Below, piece by piece: positions 54,119 to 63,748 of a stretch of DNA of 64,000 nucleotides. Source of the DNA: Paenibacillus castaneae (lineage in GTDB: Bacteria > Bacillota > Bacilli > Paenibacillales > Paenibacillaceae); the NCBI RefSeq assembly GCF_002884445.1, contig NZ_KZ614144.1, positions 1,592,202-1,656,201 of the forward strand, read 5' to 3'. A program made the translations under genes and the position numbers. How positions within the stretch are numbered: position 1 is the stretch's first letter; every line of letters begins with the position of its first letter. The notes beneath the pieces were generated by a model. That model did no database searches and was not told where the DNA came from. It saw only the letters and a program-made list of their open reading frames with translations.

Positions 54119-54928
54119 TTACAACGGTACAATGACCTGCTGACGCTGTCTATAGAACACCCATTGTGAGAAGCCAATCTCCTTCAGCCGCTTCTGCACA
54201 AGCTCCCATTCATCTCCGACACGGCTTGGCTTGTGAGCATCAGATCCGAAGGTCACTTGGACCCCGAAGTGAAGCGCACGCTCTAGTATAGCGTCAGAAG
54301 GATACCATCCCCCTACATCCTTGGTGCTTCCCGACGTATTAATTTCGATGGATACACCGTTATCAGCTATTGTACGCAGCGCATCATCAATTTCATCATT
54401 CGCAGGGATGTCAGAGAATGCGGGATAATAACCTTTCATGGCATCGATGTGTCCCAGAATATCGAACATTCCGGAGCGGGCGGATTGTTTGATCAGGCCG
54501 TAATAGCTCCGTTTCTCCTCGATATGCTGAGCTTCATTCAAATTTTTCCAACGATTGCGATTAAAGATGCTGACACTGCCTACTTGATGAACGGAACCGA
54601 TCAAATAATCGAAGGGCACATCCTTGTATGCACTACGGTAAATTTCCACATATTGAGGGTAGAAATCAGATTCCATACCAAGCAAAACTTCTATTTTGCC
54701 CTCGTATTTTTCCTTCAGACGCAATACCTCGCTTATATAATTAGCAAATTCACTTCTCGCCATCGCAATGCCTGGTGAAGGCTGATCCTCCTTATGATAG
54801 AAATAAGGGGAATGATCGGAAATTCCGATTGCCTGAAGTCCAGCATCTATGCCTGCAAGGATATAATCTTCAATATTGCCGTCGGCGTGTCCACATCTGA
54901 AGTGATGGGTATGTAAGTCGAATTTCAT
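54119..54928 (-). CDS. PHP-family histidinol-phosphatase
   Basis: A 269-aa metal-dependent phosphatase of the HisJ/HisK type, which makes L-histidinol from its phosphate. Motifs: FDLHTHHFRCGHADG at the N-terminus, ISDHSPYF, LGMESDFYP, IGSVHQVG, INTSGSTKD and VTFGSDAHKPSRVGD, supplying the metal ligands in order. No other histidine gene lies nearby, as is common for this isolated enzyme. Confidence 0.88.
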   Translation of the reverse strand: MKFDLHTHHFRCGHADGNIEDYILAGIDAGLQAIGISDHSPYFYHKEDQPSPGIAMARSEFANYISEVLRLKEKYEGKIEVLLGMESDFYPQYVEIYRSAYKDVPFDYLIGSVHQVGSVSIFNRNRWKNLNEAQHIEEKRSYYGLIKQSARSGMFDILGHIDAMKGYYPAFSDIPANDEIDDALRTIADNGVSIEINTSGSTKDVGGWYPSDAILERALHFGVQVTFGSDAHKPSRVGDEWELVQKRLKEIGFSQWVFYRQRQQVIVPL

Positions 54929-54955
54929 TAGAATCGCTCCTTATCCATTATGTTC

Positions 54956-55858
54956 TTATTCGCTGCTAATGAATTGATGCTCTGGCATTCCTTTTAAATC
55001 GCTTAGAAATTGCTGCATTGCACTGCTCAGATACCGACCTGATTTATAGACGACGCCTACCGGATGGCTGGTCTCAAATTCATGGACTTTAATCATCTTC
55101 AGAGTACCGAGCCGAAGTTCATTCGAGATCGCGAGCTTGGATATAACAGCTGCCCCGAGATTAATTTCGACCATTCGTTTTACTTCTTCACTGCTTGAGA
55201 GCTCCATCACGACATTTGGTTGAACATTATGCTTACGCAATATTTGATCGATAAATCTGCGGCCAAGCGTTTCGGGAGCCAGCATGATCATCGGTAAATC
55301 TCTAAGTGTGTCAACGGTCGTGTGTGTGAGCTTGCTCATTGGATGAGAAGGCGCAACGACGAGCTCAAATGTATCATAATAGAGGACAGAGGAGGAAACA
55401 TTCGGATTTTTTTCGGTTAAATAGGTAATTCCAATATCAACAGAGCCATTCTCAACGCTTGATAATACTTGAGAGGAAGACATGGAATGAATCGTTGTTT
55501 TGATTAAAGGAAATTGATCTTGGAAATAGGACAGCACACGAGGCAAAATTTGTATGGCCATCGTTGAGGTTGTGCCAAGCAAAATATGTCCTTGCGGCGT
55601 TAGATTCAAATCAGAAAGCCGCTGCTTCAGCTCTTCAACGATGGAGAGCATCTTCTCCGCATGCTCTAGAAATACTTGGCCGTGATCCGTTAAGGTGACG
55701 GGTTGGTTCCGATCGATAAGGACCGTCTTGAACTCATCCTCTAAGCTTTTTATTTGTGCCGACACGGCAGGCTGAGTTAAGTTGAGCAGCTCGCCGGCCT
55801 TACGAAAGCTCATTGTTTTGGAAATCATTAGGAGTGTTTCAAGCTGGCTGATATTCAC
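54956..55858 (-). CDS. LysR-family transcriptional regulator (CysL-like)
   Basis: A 300-aa regulator. The HTH reads MSFRKAGELLNLTQPAVSAQ then IKSLEDEFKTVLIDR. The effector domain starts at QGHILLGTTSTMAIQILPRV. General similarity is to the CysL/CbbR branch, whose members often control sulfur or carbon assimilation; proximity to the methionine genes is suggestive only. The start is GTG at 55858, 6 bases after GGGGG. The gene ends 28 bases before the PHP phosphatase start. Confidence 0.8.
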   Translation of the reverse strand: MNISQLETLLMISKTMSFRKAGELLNLTQPAVSAQIKSLEDEFKTVLIDRNQPVTLTDHGQVFLEHAEKMLSIVEELKQRLSDLNLTPQGHILLGTTSTMAIQILPRVLSYFQDQFPLIKTTIHSMSSSQVLSSVENGSVDIGITYLTEKNPNVSSSVLYYDTFELVVAPSHPMSKLTHTTVDTLRDLPMIMLAPETLGRRFIDQILRKHNVQPNVVMELSSSEEVKRMVEINLGAAVISKLAISNELRLGTLKMIKVHEFETSHPVGVVYKSGRYLSSAMQQFLSDLKGMPEHQFISSE

Positions 55859-55932
55859 GTCAATCCCCCTTTCAAGGTTAGAGACTGCACTACTGAGCAT
55901 TATTTTATTATAAAGGATATAGCTTGCTACAG

Positions 55933-55987
55933 CAAAAAGGGTCGTATCCGTAAAAAGCCCAGATGGCTAAAAACGAGTACGGCCCTT
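55933..55987 (-). terminator. Terminator of corA
   Basis: AAGGGTCGTA pairs with TACGGCCCTT (one wobble), with an inner AGCC/GGCT hairpin. On the minus strand it runs into CCCTTTTTG. Confidence 0.75.
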
Positions 55988-56010
55988 CCGTATAATGGTA
56001 TACTCAGCTG

Positions 56011-56946
56011 TTATAACCATTCCTTCTTGCGGAAAACGAAAAACATGCTTACGCCAAGCAGCATCATAATTCCTAGCAATATATAACTTCCCATTCGAAT
56101 ATGAAGGCCTGGTATGAAATCAAAGTTCATTCCATAAATACCGGTTATGAAAGTGAGCGGCATGAATATTGTTGTAATAGCGGTAAAAACACGCATGATT
56201 TCATTGGCGCGATTGGATACGCTGGATTGATAAGCTTCTCGTAAGTTGCCCATGAGTTCGCGATACGTATCAAAGGACTCTGCTATCTTCAAGGCATTTT
56301 CATATATATCGCTAAAATATTTCTGGAGCTGATCGTCGATCAGCTTTAAATCCTTTTTATTTAACGTTGCAATGACGTCGCGCTGTGGTCCAAGAATTTT
56401 CCTCAGCCACAATATTTCACCGCGCAAACCAATGATTTCGTTCAGGTGTGATTTTTTGGTATGCATCAAAATATCTTCTTCCAGCGTCTCGATGCGGTTG
56501 TCAATTCGATCGCCAACAAGAAAATAATTGTCAACAACCATATCGACGAGGTGATATAGGAAATAATCGGGACTGCTCACTTCCTGCTCCCATAGCAGTG
56601 GTTTCAAGGAGCGCAATTCGTTAATTTTCTGTTTCGTAACCGTAATAATAAAGTGGCGGCCGAGAAAAATATTCAATGCGCGCAAAAAGATTTCTTCATC
56701 ATCGAAGCGTATGCTGTTTATGACGATAAAGTAATGGCTTTCATATATTTCAATTTTGGGACGCTGCTCTTCTTCACTCAGGCAATCCTCCACAGCCAGA
56801 TCATGCATACTGAACAAAGGCTGCAGTACAACAAGATCCTCAACGTCCGCGTCAATCCAATAAAATCCTTCAGGCGCTGGTAAAAGCGTTTGTTCAATAT
56901 CTTCAATAGGGGTAAAAACACCGTTGTTAACGAGACGAATTTTCAT
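56011..56946 (-). CDS. CorA-family magnesium/cobalt transporter
   Basis: A 311-aa metal channel subunit. The long N-terminal cytoplasmic funnel domain is followed by two C-terminal helices with the selectivity motif YGMNFDF (GMN) between them, and a basic C-terminus (FRKKEWL). Works as a homopentamer in the membrane. The start at 56946 has AAGGAG upstream. It forms a single transcription unit with its own terminator. Confidence 0.92.
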   Translation of the reverse strand: MKIRLVNNGVFTPIEDIEQTLLPAPEGFYWIDADVEDLVVLQPLFSMHDLAVEDCLSEEEQRPKIEIYESHYFIVINSIRFDDEEIFLRALNIFLGRHFIITVTKQKINELRSLKPLLWEQEVSSPDYFLYHLVDMVVDNYFLVGDRIDNRIETLEEDILMHTKKSHLNEIIGLRGEILWLRKILGPQRDVIATLNKKDLKLIDDQLQKYFSDIYENALKIAESFDTYRELMGNLREAYQSSVSNRANEIMRVFTAITTIFMPLTFITGIYGMNFDFIPGLHIRMGSYILLGIMMLLGVSMFFVFRKKEWL

Positions 56947-57032
56947 CCGGAGTCGCTCCTTTCTTTCCTCAGAGAAGACTGCCGGCTAAAGAGGTGGCAT
57001 GGGGCTGTTCTAATCCTTGCTGCCAAATTCAG

Positions 57033-57146
57033 TCATCGTAACTGGATATGCGGCATAGATTGCGGACTGAGCCCGGATTCACATAGAACCGGCAGTAATC
57101 GTATTCGATATTGTTCAGGCTTCGGTCTGTCGCCCTCCATGTCCAT
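57033..57146 (-). CDS. Possible small protein upstream of corA
   Basis: A 37-codon frame (MDMEGDRPKPEQYRIRLLPV onward) with GGGGTGG about four bases upstream. No homologue known. It may be an upstream peptide of the corA transcript or a chance frame. The rest of 57147-57340 holds only a promoter for the methionine operon. Confidence 0.25.
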   Translation of the reverse strand: MDMEGDRPKPEQYRIRLLPVLCESGLSPQSMPHIQLR

Positions 57147-57272
57147 TTCCACCCCTTTATTAGTCAATTAGTCGCCATAATTCTTGTCTAGTATACTCCC
57201 GTGTCAGCTTTACATTCAAGCATAAATACAACCTATATTTACCCACACCGTTATCGTATGCAAAGTACCTTC

Positions 57273-57301
57273 TTGACGCGCATAAAACAATGCATTAAAG
57301 T
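57273..57301 (+). promoter_or_regulatory. Promoter of the methionine operon
   Basis: TTGACG at 57273-57278, 17 bases, TAAAGT at 57296-57301. The SAM-I riboswitch begins about 40 bases downstream. Confidence 0.6.
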
Positions 57302-57340
57302 AAGGAATGAATAGTAAACGCTGAAAAATGAATAGACTAC

Positions 57341-57513
57341 TTTCTTATCAAGAGCAGGCGGAGGGACTAGCCCGATGAAGCCCGGCAACCGGCATAACTA
57401 TGCACGGTGCTAATTCTTGCGGAAACATTAATGTTTCTGGGAGATGAGAGAGGCGGATGGCTTCTTAACTGAGCATACGACCTTTTCTCACAACGGAAAA
57501 GGTCTTTTTGTTA
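57341..57513 (+). promoter_or_regulatory. SAM-I riboswitch (S-box) with terminator
   Basis: Classic S-box blocks are present: CTTATCAAGAGCAGGCGGAG then GGACTAGCCCGATGAAGCCC, GGCAACCGGC, a GGTGCTAATTC, and GGGAGATGAGAG near 57440. The terminator is GACCTTTTC (57479-57487) with GAAAAGGTC (57496-57504) and a T run. SAM binding ends transcription before metA-metI-metC. Confidence 0.95.
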
Positions 57514-57574
57514 TTTAAGCGACCATACTGCCCAAAGCCTCCAGCTTTGGTAACTAAACAAGGAGTTGATTGGT

Positions 57575-58492
57575 GTGCCTATTAAAGTACCGGATAACTT
57601 GCCAGCCAAAGAAATTTTGAATAATGAGAATATTTTCGTAATGGATGAAACGGTTGCTTATCAGCAAGACATCAGACCACTGCGAATCGCCATATTGAAT
57701 TTAATGCCTACGAAAGAGACGACAGAAACACAGCTGCTAAGGCTAATAGGGAATACGCCGCTTCAGGTTGAGGTTGTGCTGCTGCATCCTAGAACGCATA
57801 CCTCCAAGAATACATCTACGGACCACCTCGAAGCTTTCTATAAAACGTTTGATGAAATTTCGCATGAGTATTATGACGGACTTATTATTACAGGTGCTCC
57901 TGTAGAGCATATGCCATTTGAAGATGTGAACTACTGGGAAGAGCTGAAGGAGATTATGGACTGGAGCGCAAGGCGCGTTACATCAACCTTCCATATTTGT
58001 TGGGCCGCACAGGCTGGGCTTTACCATCACTACAACATACCCAAATATAATTTGGACAACAAAATGTTCGGTGTTTTCCCCCATACGGTTGAGAAAAGAA
58101 ATGTTAATTTGCTGCGCGGATTTGATGAACTGTTTTTTGTTCCTCAATCCCGTCATACGGAAGTACGCCGCGAAGACATCGAGCATATTGAAAATCTGGA
58201 TATTTTGTCAGATTCGGCGGACTCTGGCGTATATATTGTAGCTTCAAAAGATGGCCGACAAATATTCGTAACAGGCCACTCTGAATACGATCCAAGCTCG
58301 TTGAAGTATGAGTACGACCGAGATAAAGCCAAAGGGCTTAGCATAGATGTGCCCAAAAACTACTTTCCTGGCGATAATCCAGCAGCAGTGCCGCTTTCAA
58401 CATGGCGCGCGCATGCCAACCTTCTATTCTCGAATTGGCTGAACTATTATGTTTACCAACAAACACCGTTTGATTTGGGTGCAGGCATTTAA
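57575..58492 (+). CDS. metA: Homoserine O-acyltransferase MetA
   Basis: A 305-aa enzyme that activates homoserine by O-acylation (acetyl in Bacilli), the entry to methionine. The catalytic cysteine lies in [18 protein letters not shown] (residue 142), with VTGHSEYD giving the catalytic histidine and the nearby glutamate. The start is GTG at 57575, nine bases after AAGGAG, giving the usual [11 protein letters not shown]; the TTG at 57566 abuts the site. First gene after the SAM-I riboswitch, 28 bases before metI. Confidence 0.95.
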   Translation: MPIKVPDNLPAKEILNNENIFVMDETVAYQQDIRPLRIAILNLMPTKETTETQLLRLIGNTPLQVEVVLLHPRTHTSKNTSTDHLEAFYKTFDEISHEYYDGLIITGAPVEHMPFEDVNYWEELKEIMDWSARRVTSTFHICWAAQAGLYHHYNIPKYNLDNKMFGVFPHTVEKRNVNLLRGFDELFFVPQSRHTEVRREDIEHIENLDILSDSADSGVYIVASKDGRQIFVTGHSEYDPSSLKYEYDRDKAKGLSIDVPKNYFPGDNPAAVPLSTWRAHANLLFSNWLNYYVYQQTPFDLGAGI

Positions 58493-58519
58493 ATATAAAT
58501 AGAGGAGTGCGAGATCATT

Positions 58520-59683
58520 ATGAAAATCGAAAGTCATTTGGCTCAAATCGGCTCAATTAAAGAGCCTGTAACAGGAGCTATTAGTTTCCCTGTTTATCAG
58601 GCGACAGCATTCCGTCACCCCAAACTAGGGCAAAGCACAGGATTTGACTATGCTCGCACCAAAAGCCCGACAAGAGCGGTTCTTGAGGAAGCTGCGGCAC
58701 AGCTGGAATCCGGTGATGCTGCTTTTGCTTGCAGCTCTGGCATGGCTGCCCTGCAAACGATCTTCGCTTTATTTAGCCAAGGCGATCATTTAATTGTATC
58801 ACTTGATTTGTATGGTGGTACGTACCGGCTGCTTGAGCGGATCATGTCGAGATTCGGAGTTACAGCTTCCTATGTAGATACGAATGATCTGGACGCCATG
58901 TCATCGCTTTGGACTCCGAGTACGAAAGCAGTCCTTATCGAGACGCCAACAAATCCATTGATGATGATTACGGATATTGAAAAGGTAGCGGCATGGGCGA
59001 AATCCAGGGGTTTGATTACCATCGTAGACAATACGCTGCTTACTCCTTTCTTTCAACGTCCAATTGAGCTTGGCGCAGATATTGTCATTCATAGCGCGAC
59101 CAAATATTTAGGCGGACATAATGATGTTCTTGCCGGCTTAATTGTAACGAAAGGCAAGGAGCTGTCCGATGAAATGGCATTCCTTCATAATTCAATCGGT
59201 GCTGTGCTTGGACCGCAGGATTCATGGCTGCTGATGAGAGGCATGAAGACTTTAGCTTTGCGTATGGAACGCCATCAGTATAATGCGACAACAATTGCAG
59301 GCTATTTAATGGAGCATCCGGCGGTTGAGGATGTGTATTATCCGGCGCTGCCGCATCATCCGGGCTTCGATATTCAGAATAAGCAATCCTCGGGCAATAC
59401 AGGGATCTTGTCATTCCGTTTGAAAGATTCCCGTTATGTTGAGCCGATCCTTCGCCATATCAAGCTCATTGCGTTCGCGGAAAGCTTAGGTGGCGTTGAA
59501 TCGCTCATGACATATCCTGCCGTTCAGACGCATGCTGATATTCCATTGGAAATTCGTGAAGCTATCGGTGTTGATGACCGCTTGCTTCGGTTCTCGATTG
59601 GCATTGAGCATGCTGATGATTTGATAGCAGACTTGGAACAAGCATTTGCCGCCGCGGCGAGCGAGACTCAGGAGGTGCTATAG
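58520..59683 (+). CDS. metI: Cystathionine gamma-synthase/O-acetylhomoserine thiolyase MetI
   Basis: A 387-aa PLP enzyme of the Cys/Met-metabolism family. The PLP lysine lies in VIHSATKYLGGHND; other family blocks are YARTKSPTRAVLEEA and FACSSGMAALQTIF. It joins O-acetylhomoserine with cysteine (or sulfide) to form cystathionine (or homocysteine). Placement between metA and metC in an S-box operon matches B. subtilis metI-metC. Confidence 0.93.
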   Translation: MKIESHLAQIGSIKEPVTGAISFPVYQATAFRHPKLGQSTGFDYARTKSPTRAVLEEAAAQLESGDAAFACSSGMAALQTIFALFSQGDHLIVSLDLYGGTYRLLERIMSRFGVTASYVDTNDLDAMSSLWTPSTKAVLIETPTNPLMMITDIEKVAAWAKSRGLITIVDNTLLTPFFQRPIELGADIVIHSATKYLGGHNDVLAGLIVTKGKELSDEMAFLHNSIGAVLGPQDSWLLMRGMKTLALRMERHQYNATTIAGYLMEHPAVEDVYYPALPHHPGFDIQNKQSSGNTGILSFRLKDSRYVEPILRHIKLIAFAESLGGVESLMTYPAVQTHADIPLEIREAIGVDDRLLRFSIGIEHADDLIADLEQAFAAAASETQEVL

Positions 59684-59686
59684 ACG

Positions 59687-60859
59687 ATGAGTGATGAGAA
59701 CATTAAAGGGCAGCCTTCAGATCGTCGTTTTGCTACGAAGCTTCTTCATTTCGGTTCGGAAATCGATGAGCATACAGGCGCATCCAGCGTGCCGATCTAT
59801 CAGGCGTCAACCTTCCATCATCATGATATTTTTAATCCGCCGCAATACGATTACAGCCGTTCCGGCAATCCGACACGGCAAGCGTTAGAGGATTATATTG
59901 CGCTTCTCGAAGGCGGTGCACGTGGCTTTGCGTTCGCCTCGGGTATGGCAGCCATATCGACGACGTTCCTGCTGCTGTCGGCAGGCGAGCATGTAATCGT
60001 AACGGAAGATGTCTATGGCGGAACATATCGTTTGTTGACATCAATCTTGGATCGATTGGGCATTGAATCGACATTTGTGGATATGACGGATTTCGAAGCG
60101 GTGAAAGCTGCTTTGCAGCCTAATACCAAAGCTGTTTTCATGGAAACTCCTTCTAATCCGACGCTAAAAATTACGAATATTGCAGAAACGACGTCTTGGG
60201 CGAAGGAACACGGCTTGCTAACAGTGCTGGACAATACATTTATGACGCCTTATCATCAGCGTCCAATCGAGCATGGCGTTGATATTGTCCTCCACAGCGC
60301 TACTAAGTTTCTGGGAGGCCACAGCGACGTGCTGGCAGGACTTGCGGTTACCGCTGATGAAGGCCTTGCCAAACGGTTGAAGCAGCTTCAAAACGGATTA
60401 GGCACCGTTCTTAGCGCCCAGGAGTCATGGCTGCTTATGCGCGGCATGAAAACGCTGCAAGCGCGAATGGAGCATAGCGAGCGGAGTGCCCGCAGACTAG
60501 CCGAATGGCTGTCAGGTCATAAGGAAGTAACAGCTGTTTATTATCCCGGTTTAGAAGGACACCCTGGCCGTGCCGTTCATGAGAAGCAGTCGCTTGGCTA
60601 CGGCGCAGTTGTCTCCTTTGATGTAGGCAGCGGCGAACGAGCTAAATCCTTGCTCAGCAGGGTGCAAATACCGCTGGTAGCTGTTAGCTTGGGCGCAGTA
60701 GAAAGTATTCTATCCTATCCGGCCATGATGTCCCATGCGGCTATGCCGAAGGAAGTCAGACATGCGCGCGGCATTACAGATGGGTTAGTTCGCTACTCCG
60801 TTGGATTGGAAGACATTGAGGACTTGATCGAGGATTTGGATCAGGCGCTTCGAGCTTAG
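59687..60859 (+). CDS. metC: Cystathionine beta-lyase MetC
   Basis: A 390-aa paralogue of MetI. The PLP lysine is in VLHSATKFLGGHSD, with YSRSGNPTRQALEDYIALLE and FASGMAAISTTFLLLSAGE upstream. It cleaves cystathionine to homocysteine, ammonia and pyruvate. AGGAGGTG precedes the ATG, which lies three bases after the metI stop, so the genes are coupled. A terminator follows. Confidence 0.93.
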   Translation: MSDENIKGQPSDRRFATKLLHFGSEIDEHTGASSVPIYQASTFHHHDIFNPPQYDYSRSGNPTRQALEDYIALLEGGARGFAFASGMAAISTTFLLLSAGEHVIVTEDVYGGTYRLLTSILDRLGIESTFVDMTDFEAVKAALQPNTKAVFMETPSNPTLKITNIAETTSWAKEHGLLTVLDNTFMTPYHQRPIEHGVDIVLHSATKFLGGHSDVLAGLAVTADEGLAKRLKQLQNGLGTVLSAQESWLLMRGMKTLQARMEHSERSARRLAEWLSGHKEVTAVYYPGLEGHPGRAVHEKQSLGYGAVVSFDVGSGERAKSLLSRVQIPLVAVSLGAVESILSYPAMMSHAAMPKEVRHARGITDGLVRYSVGLEDIEDLIEDLDQALRA

Positions 60860-60879
60860 CTTTTTATAGAAATAAAGAC

Positions 60880-60908
60880 ACGGTTGTCCTAACGGACAGC
60901 CGTTTTTT
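60880..60908 (+). terminator. Terminator of metA-metI-metC
   Basis: ACGGTTGTCC pairs with GGACAGCCGT around TAAC, followed by six Ts. Confidence 0.85.
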
Positions 60909-61020
60909 CTTATTTCTGACACATACAAAGCGGCTGCGGCGGATGACTTACAGGGGGAATATATGTTAGGATGAGGAGATAAACATACGTAATAGAATAG
61001 AATTAAAGGAGTCTTGCGGA

Positions 61021-62157
61021 ATGGGAACGTTAGACCACATATTGGATAAAGCATTGCGCGGTGAACGTATTGAGCTTGAAGAGGGCATGGAATTGCTAGC
61101 TTCGGATCAAATTGAAAAGATGGGCCATGTTGCGAATCAGATCATGCTGAGACATCACCCTGAGCCTATTACGACGTTTGTCGTGGGCCGAAATGTTAAC
61201 TATACGAATGTATGCGATGTATATTGCCGATTCTGCGCTTTTTATCGCGCACCAGGCTCTAAGGAAGGCTATGTGCTTCCTGATGAGACGATCCTGAGCA
61301 AAATTCAGGAAACAATAGACGTTGGCGGCACAGAGATTCTAATGCAGGGCGGTACGAATCCGAATTTGCCGTTTACGTACTATTTGGATTTGCTTCGCAA
61401 GATCAAACAGCATTTCCCTGACATTACGATGCACTCCTTCTCACCAGCTGAAATACAGAAGATGAAAGTTGTTTCGGATGGCCTTTCTTTGGATGAAGTC
61501 ATTAGACAGCTGCATGAGGCAGGACTCGATTCCTTGCCGGGCGGCGGAGCAGAAATCTTGGATGACCGTACTCGGCGCAAGATCAGCCGTATGAAGGGTT
61601 CATGGACAGACTGGATGGATGTCATGAAGTCTGCGCATCGTCACGGAATGAACACGACAGCGACGATGGTTTACGGTCTTGGCGAGACGGTTGAGGAACG
61701 TGCTCTGCATATGCTGCGCATCCGTGATGCTCAGGACGAATGCATAGCGAACAAATACGACTCGACGGGCTTCTTGGCCTTCATCTCATGGCCATTCCAG
61801 CCGGATAATACGAATTTGAAGCTGGAGAAGGCACCGCCTGAGGAATACTTGCGCATTGTCGCGGCCAGCCGTATCATGCTGGATAATATTCCAAACTTCC
61901 AATCCTCTTGGGTGACGATGGGACCTGAGATGGGCAAGCTATCGCTATCCTACGGCTGCAATGATTTCGGCAGCACGATGATTGAGGAGAATGTCGTATC
62001 AGCGGCAGGCACCACTCACAAAGTGAACATTGATCTTATTCTTCAACTAATCCGTGAATGCGGCAAAATTCCTGCTCAGCGGGACACGAAATATAATATT
62101 TTGAAAACGTATCATGGCAACGAAAAGGCTGGTCTTGATTTCGTAATGCAAAATTAA
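61021..62157 (+). CDS. mqnC: Cyclic dehypoxanthine futalosine synthase MqnC
   Basis: A 378-aa radical SAM enzyme of the futalosine pathway to menaquinone. The iron-sulfur cysteines are in CDVYCRFCAFYR (CxxxCxxC). Family blocks are EILMQGGTNPNLPFTYYLDL, LPGGGAEILDDRTRRKISRM and FISWPFQPDNTNL. It converts dehypoxanthine futalosine to its cyclic form. Other mqn genes are not in the window. AAAGGAG lies upstream; a terminator follows. The close relatives MqnE and CofH differ in these middle blocks. Confidence 0.9.
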   Translation: MGTLDHILDKALRGERIELEEGMELLASDQIEKMGHVANQIMLRHHPEPITTFVVGRNVNYTNVCDVYCRFCAFYRAPGSKEGYVLPDETILSKIQETIDVGGTEILMQGGTNPNLPFTYYLDLLRKIKQHFPDITMHSFSPAEIQKMKVVSDGLSLDEVIRQLHEAGLDSLPGGGAEILDDRTRRKISRMKGSWTDWMDVMKSAHRHGMNTTATMVYGLGETVEERALHMLRIRDAQDECIANKYDSTGFLAFISWPFQPDNTNLKLEKAPPEEYLRIVAASRIMLDNIPNFQSSWVTMGPEMGKLSLSYGCNDFGSTMIEENVVSAAGTTHKVNIDLILQLIRECGKIPAQRDTKYNILKTYHGNEKAGLDFVMQN

Positions 62158-62188
62158 TTTAGAGCAGCACAATAATGCCAATTCATAC

Positions 62189-62240
62189 GCCTGCTATCGA
62201 TCACCTCTCATTAGAGGGATGGTTGATTGCAGGCTTTTTT
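62189..62240 (+). terminator. Terminator of mqnC
   Basis: GCCTGC...GCAGGC with inner ATCGATCACCTCT/AGAGGGATGGTTGAT pairing (with mismatches), followed by six Ts. Confidence 0.8.
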
Positions 62241-62335
62241 AGCTGTGAAACAGGCTTCCCTTACATTCCAATCTCTTCATCGTATATCCCTTGTTGCTGG
62301 ACCATATACTGATAAGGAAGGAAAGGGGTGAGCTT

Positions 62336-63268
62336 ATGGAACTATTTACGATTTCATTGCCTACAAGCCTCCAGCAATCGGTGGACAAATTAACCCATTT
62401 GTTGACGGAACAAGCAATCGTCGATTTACATATCGGCTCAAATGCTGAACAAGGAGCAATTGTCGCATTTCCCGTTATATCCGAGCTAGAAATAGGGTGT
62501 CAGGCCATTTTGCCGTTTTTTCAGCTGAAATTACATGGTCCGGCTGTCTATAAGGCTGCTTCGCGGGCGATAGCAGAATTTGTTGTTGGGGAACTGGAAC
62601 CGGATATGCTCGCGTCCATTATTCGCAGAAAATACAGCCATAATGTATCAACAGATACAGCAGCAATCGAGAAGTATTGCCATGATATGCTGCATGGCAA
62701 AGAATGGGACGGTCTAGGATCGAAATTTCTGGACGCTGACCGGTTAAGAAGAAAAAATAAGGTTGCTGCTGAGGTAGAGCAGTACTTGCAGACGCACACG
62801 CAGCTTAATTTGATAGGCTTCACGACATTTCGTTTAGAGGCTTACCGCAAGGAATTGTCGGAAGTTGTAGATTATGCTTTGGATGAATATGTACTGGATA
62901 AGCAATATCAGGAATTCATATCCCTGTTGAAATATTTTGTTTTTCTTCAAGAGACAAAGGTGCCAATGGTACATTTGCTCCATAAGGGGGGGCATGATTT
63001 CATGATTTACGATGACTGTTTTCAACCCCTTGATCCGAATCCTCCATCAGATCGAATTGTTGCAGAAATGCTTGAGACCGAAATGAATATAGAGGATATG
63101 GTTATTAGCTCGCTCATAGCCGTATCGCCGAAGCATATTAAGATTCATACGAGACAACCGGAAATGCAAGTTATTCGTACGATTGAATCGATATTTGACC
63201 AGCGAGTTACCGTCTGCGTGCAATGCGCATCGTGCAGCAGCAGCCTCGACGAGCTCATTCAGCCTTAG
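62336..63268 (+). CDS. ytxC: Sporulation protein YtxC-like
   Basis: A 310-aa soluble protein whose pattern (YALDEYVLDKQYQEFISLLK then YFVFLQETKVPMVHLLHKGG, and a late VQCASC) matches the YtxC family of spore-formers. Its biochemical role is unknown. In Bacillus it lies, as I recall, between dnaI and thrS; here thrS follows it but dnaI is about 44 kb away. The ATG at 62336 follows AAAGGGG by about nine bases; the upstream in-frame start at 62291 is unsupported. Confidence 0.8.
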   Translation: MELFTISLPTSLQQSVDKLTHLLTEQAIVDLHIGSNAEQGAIVAFPVISELEIGCQAILPFFQLKLHGPAVYKAASRAIAEFVVGELEPDMLASIIRRKYSHNVSTDTAAIEKYCHDMLHGKEWDGLGSKFLDADRLRRKNKVAAEVEQYLQTHTQLNLIGFTTFRLEAYRKELSEVVDYALDEYVLDKQYQEFISLLKYFVFLQETKVPMVHLLHKGGHDFMIYDDCFQPLDPNPPSDRIVAEMLETEMNIEDMVISSLIAVSPKHIKIHTRQPEMQVIRTIESIFDQRVTVCVQCASCSSSLDELIQP

Positions 63269-63384
63269 AATCAAATAGCGAACCCGAAGGCGGCGCCTCC
63301 GGGTTAAGGTTTAGGAAATCCGCTTCCCGCTGTCTTACTCTTGACCTTGCGCATAAGTCGAGCTATAATGACACACATAGAAGA

Positions 63385-63677
63385 TCTAATCGGCAATGAA
63401 AAAGACATGTGTTTGCGCTTGATGTTTGGCTCAGAGAGAGGAAACTAGGCTGAAATTTCCTTCCATAATATCCGCAAATATACCCCTTTGAAGCTGTATA
63501 GCCTAACCTGCGGTGTTCCTTTATTGAGATTTGCTGCACTAGTAAGCTGTACCGGAATTCTCCGTTACCAGAACATACGAGGACTGCAGAGCACGAGCAA
63601 TCGGCCGGCGCAGTCGAAGTAGGGTGGAACCACGAGCACAAAGCACTCGTCCCTTTTTAGGGATACGTGCTTTTTTT
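63385..63677 (+). promoter_or_regulatory. T-box leader of thrS
   Basis: The conserved T-box sequence AGGGTGGAACCACGAG (63621-63636) precedes a terminator, AGCAC...TCCCT/AGGGA...GTGCT with seven Ts (63642-63677). The 5' part holds stem-I-like sequence (GAGAGAGGAAAC near 63432). A threonine ACC codon at 63506-63508 is a possible specifier but I did not model the loop. Uncharged tRNA-Thr would promote read-through into thrS. Confidence 0.88.
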
Positions 63678-63748
63678 GTGTTCTTTTTTGCTTGAAATTA
63701 ATAAAAATTGAAACAATTGCTGACAAACAAATAGGAGGATGAACGAGG

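Noticed and set aside
57147..57272. Search for another gene between corA and the SAM-I leader
   Set aside because: No frame longer than a few dozen codons with a ribosome binding site was found besides the weak small frame at 57033-57146.
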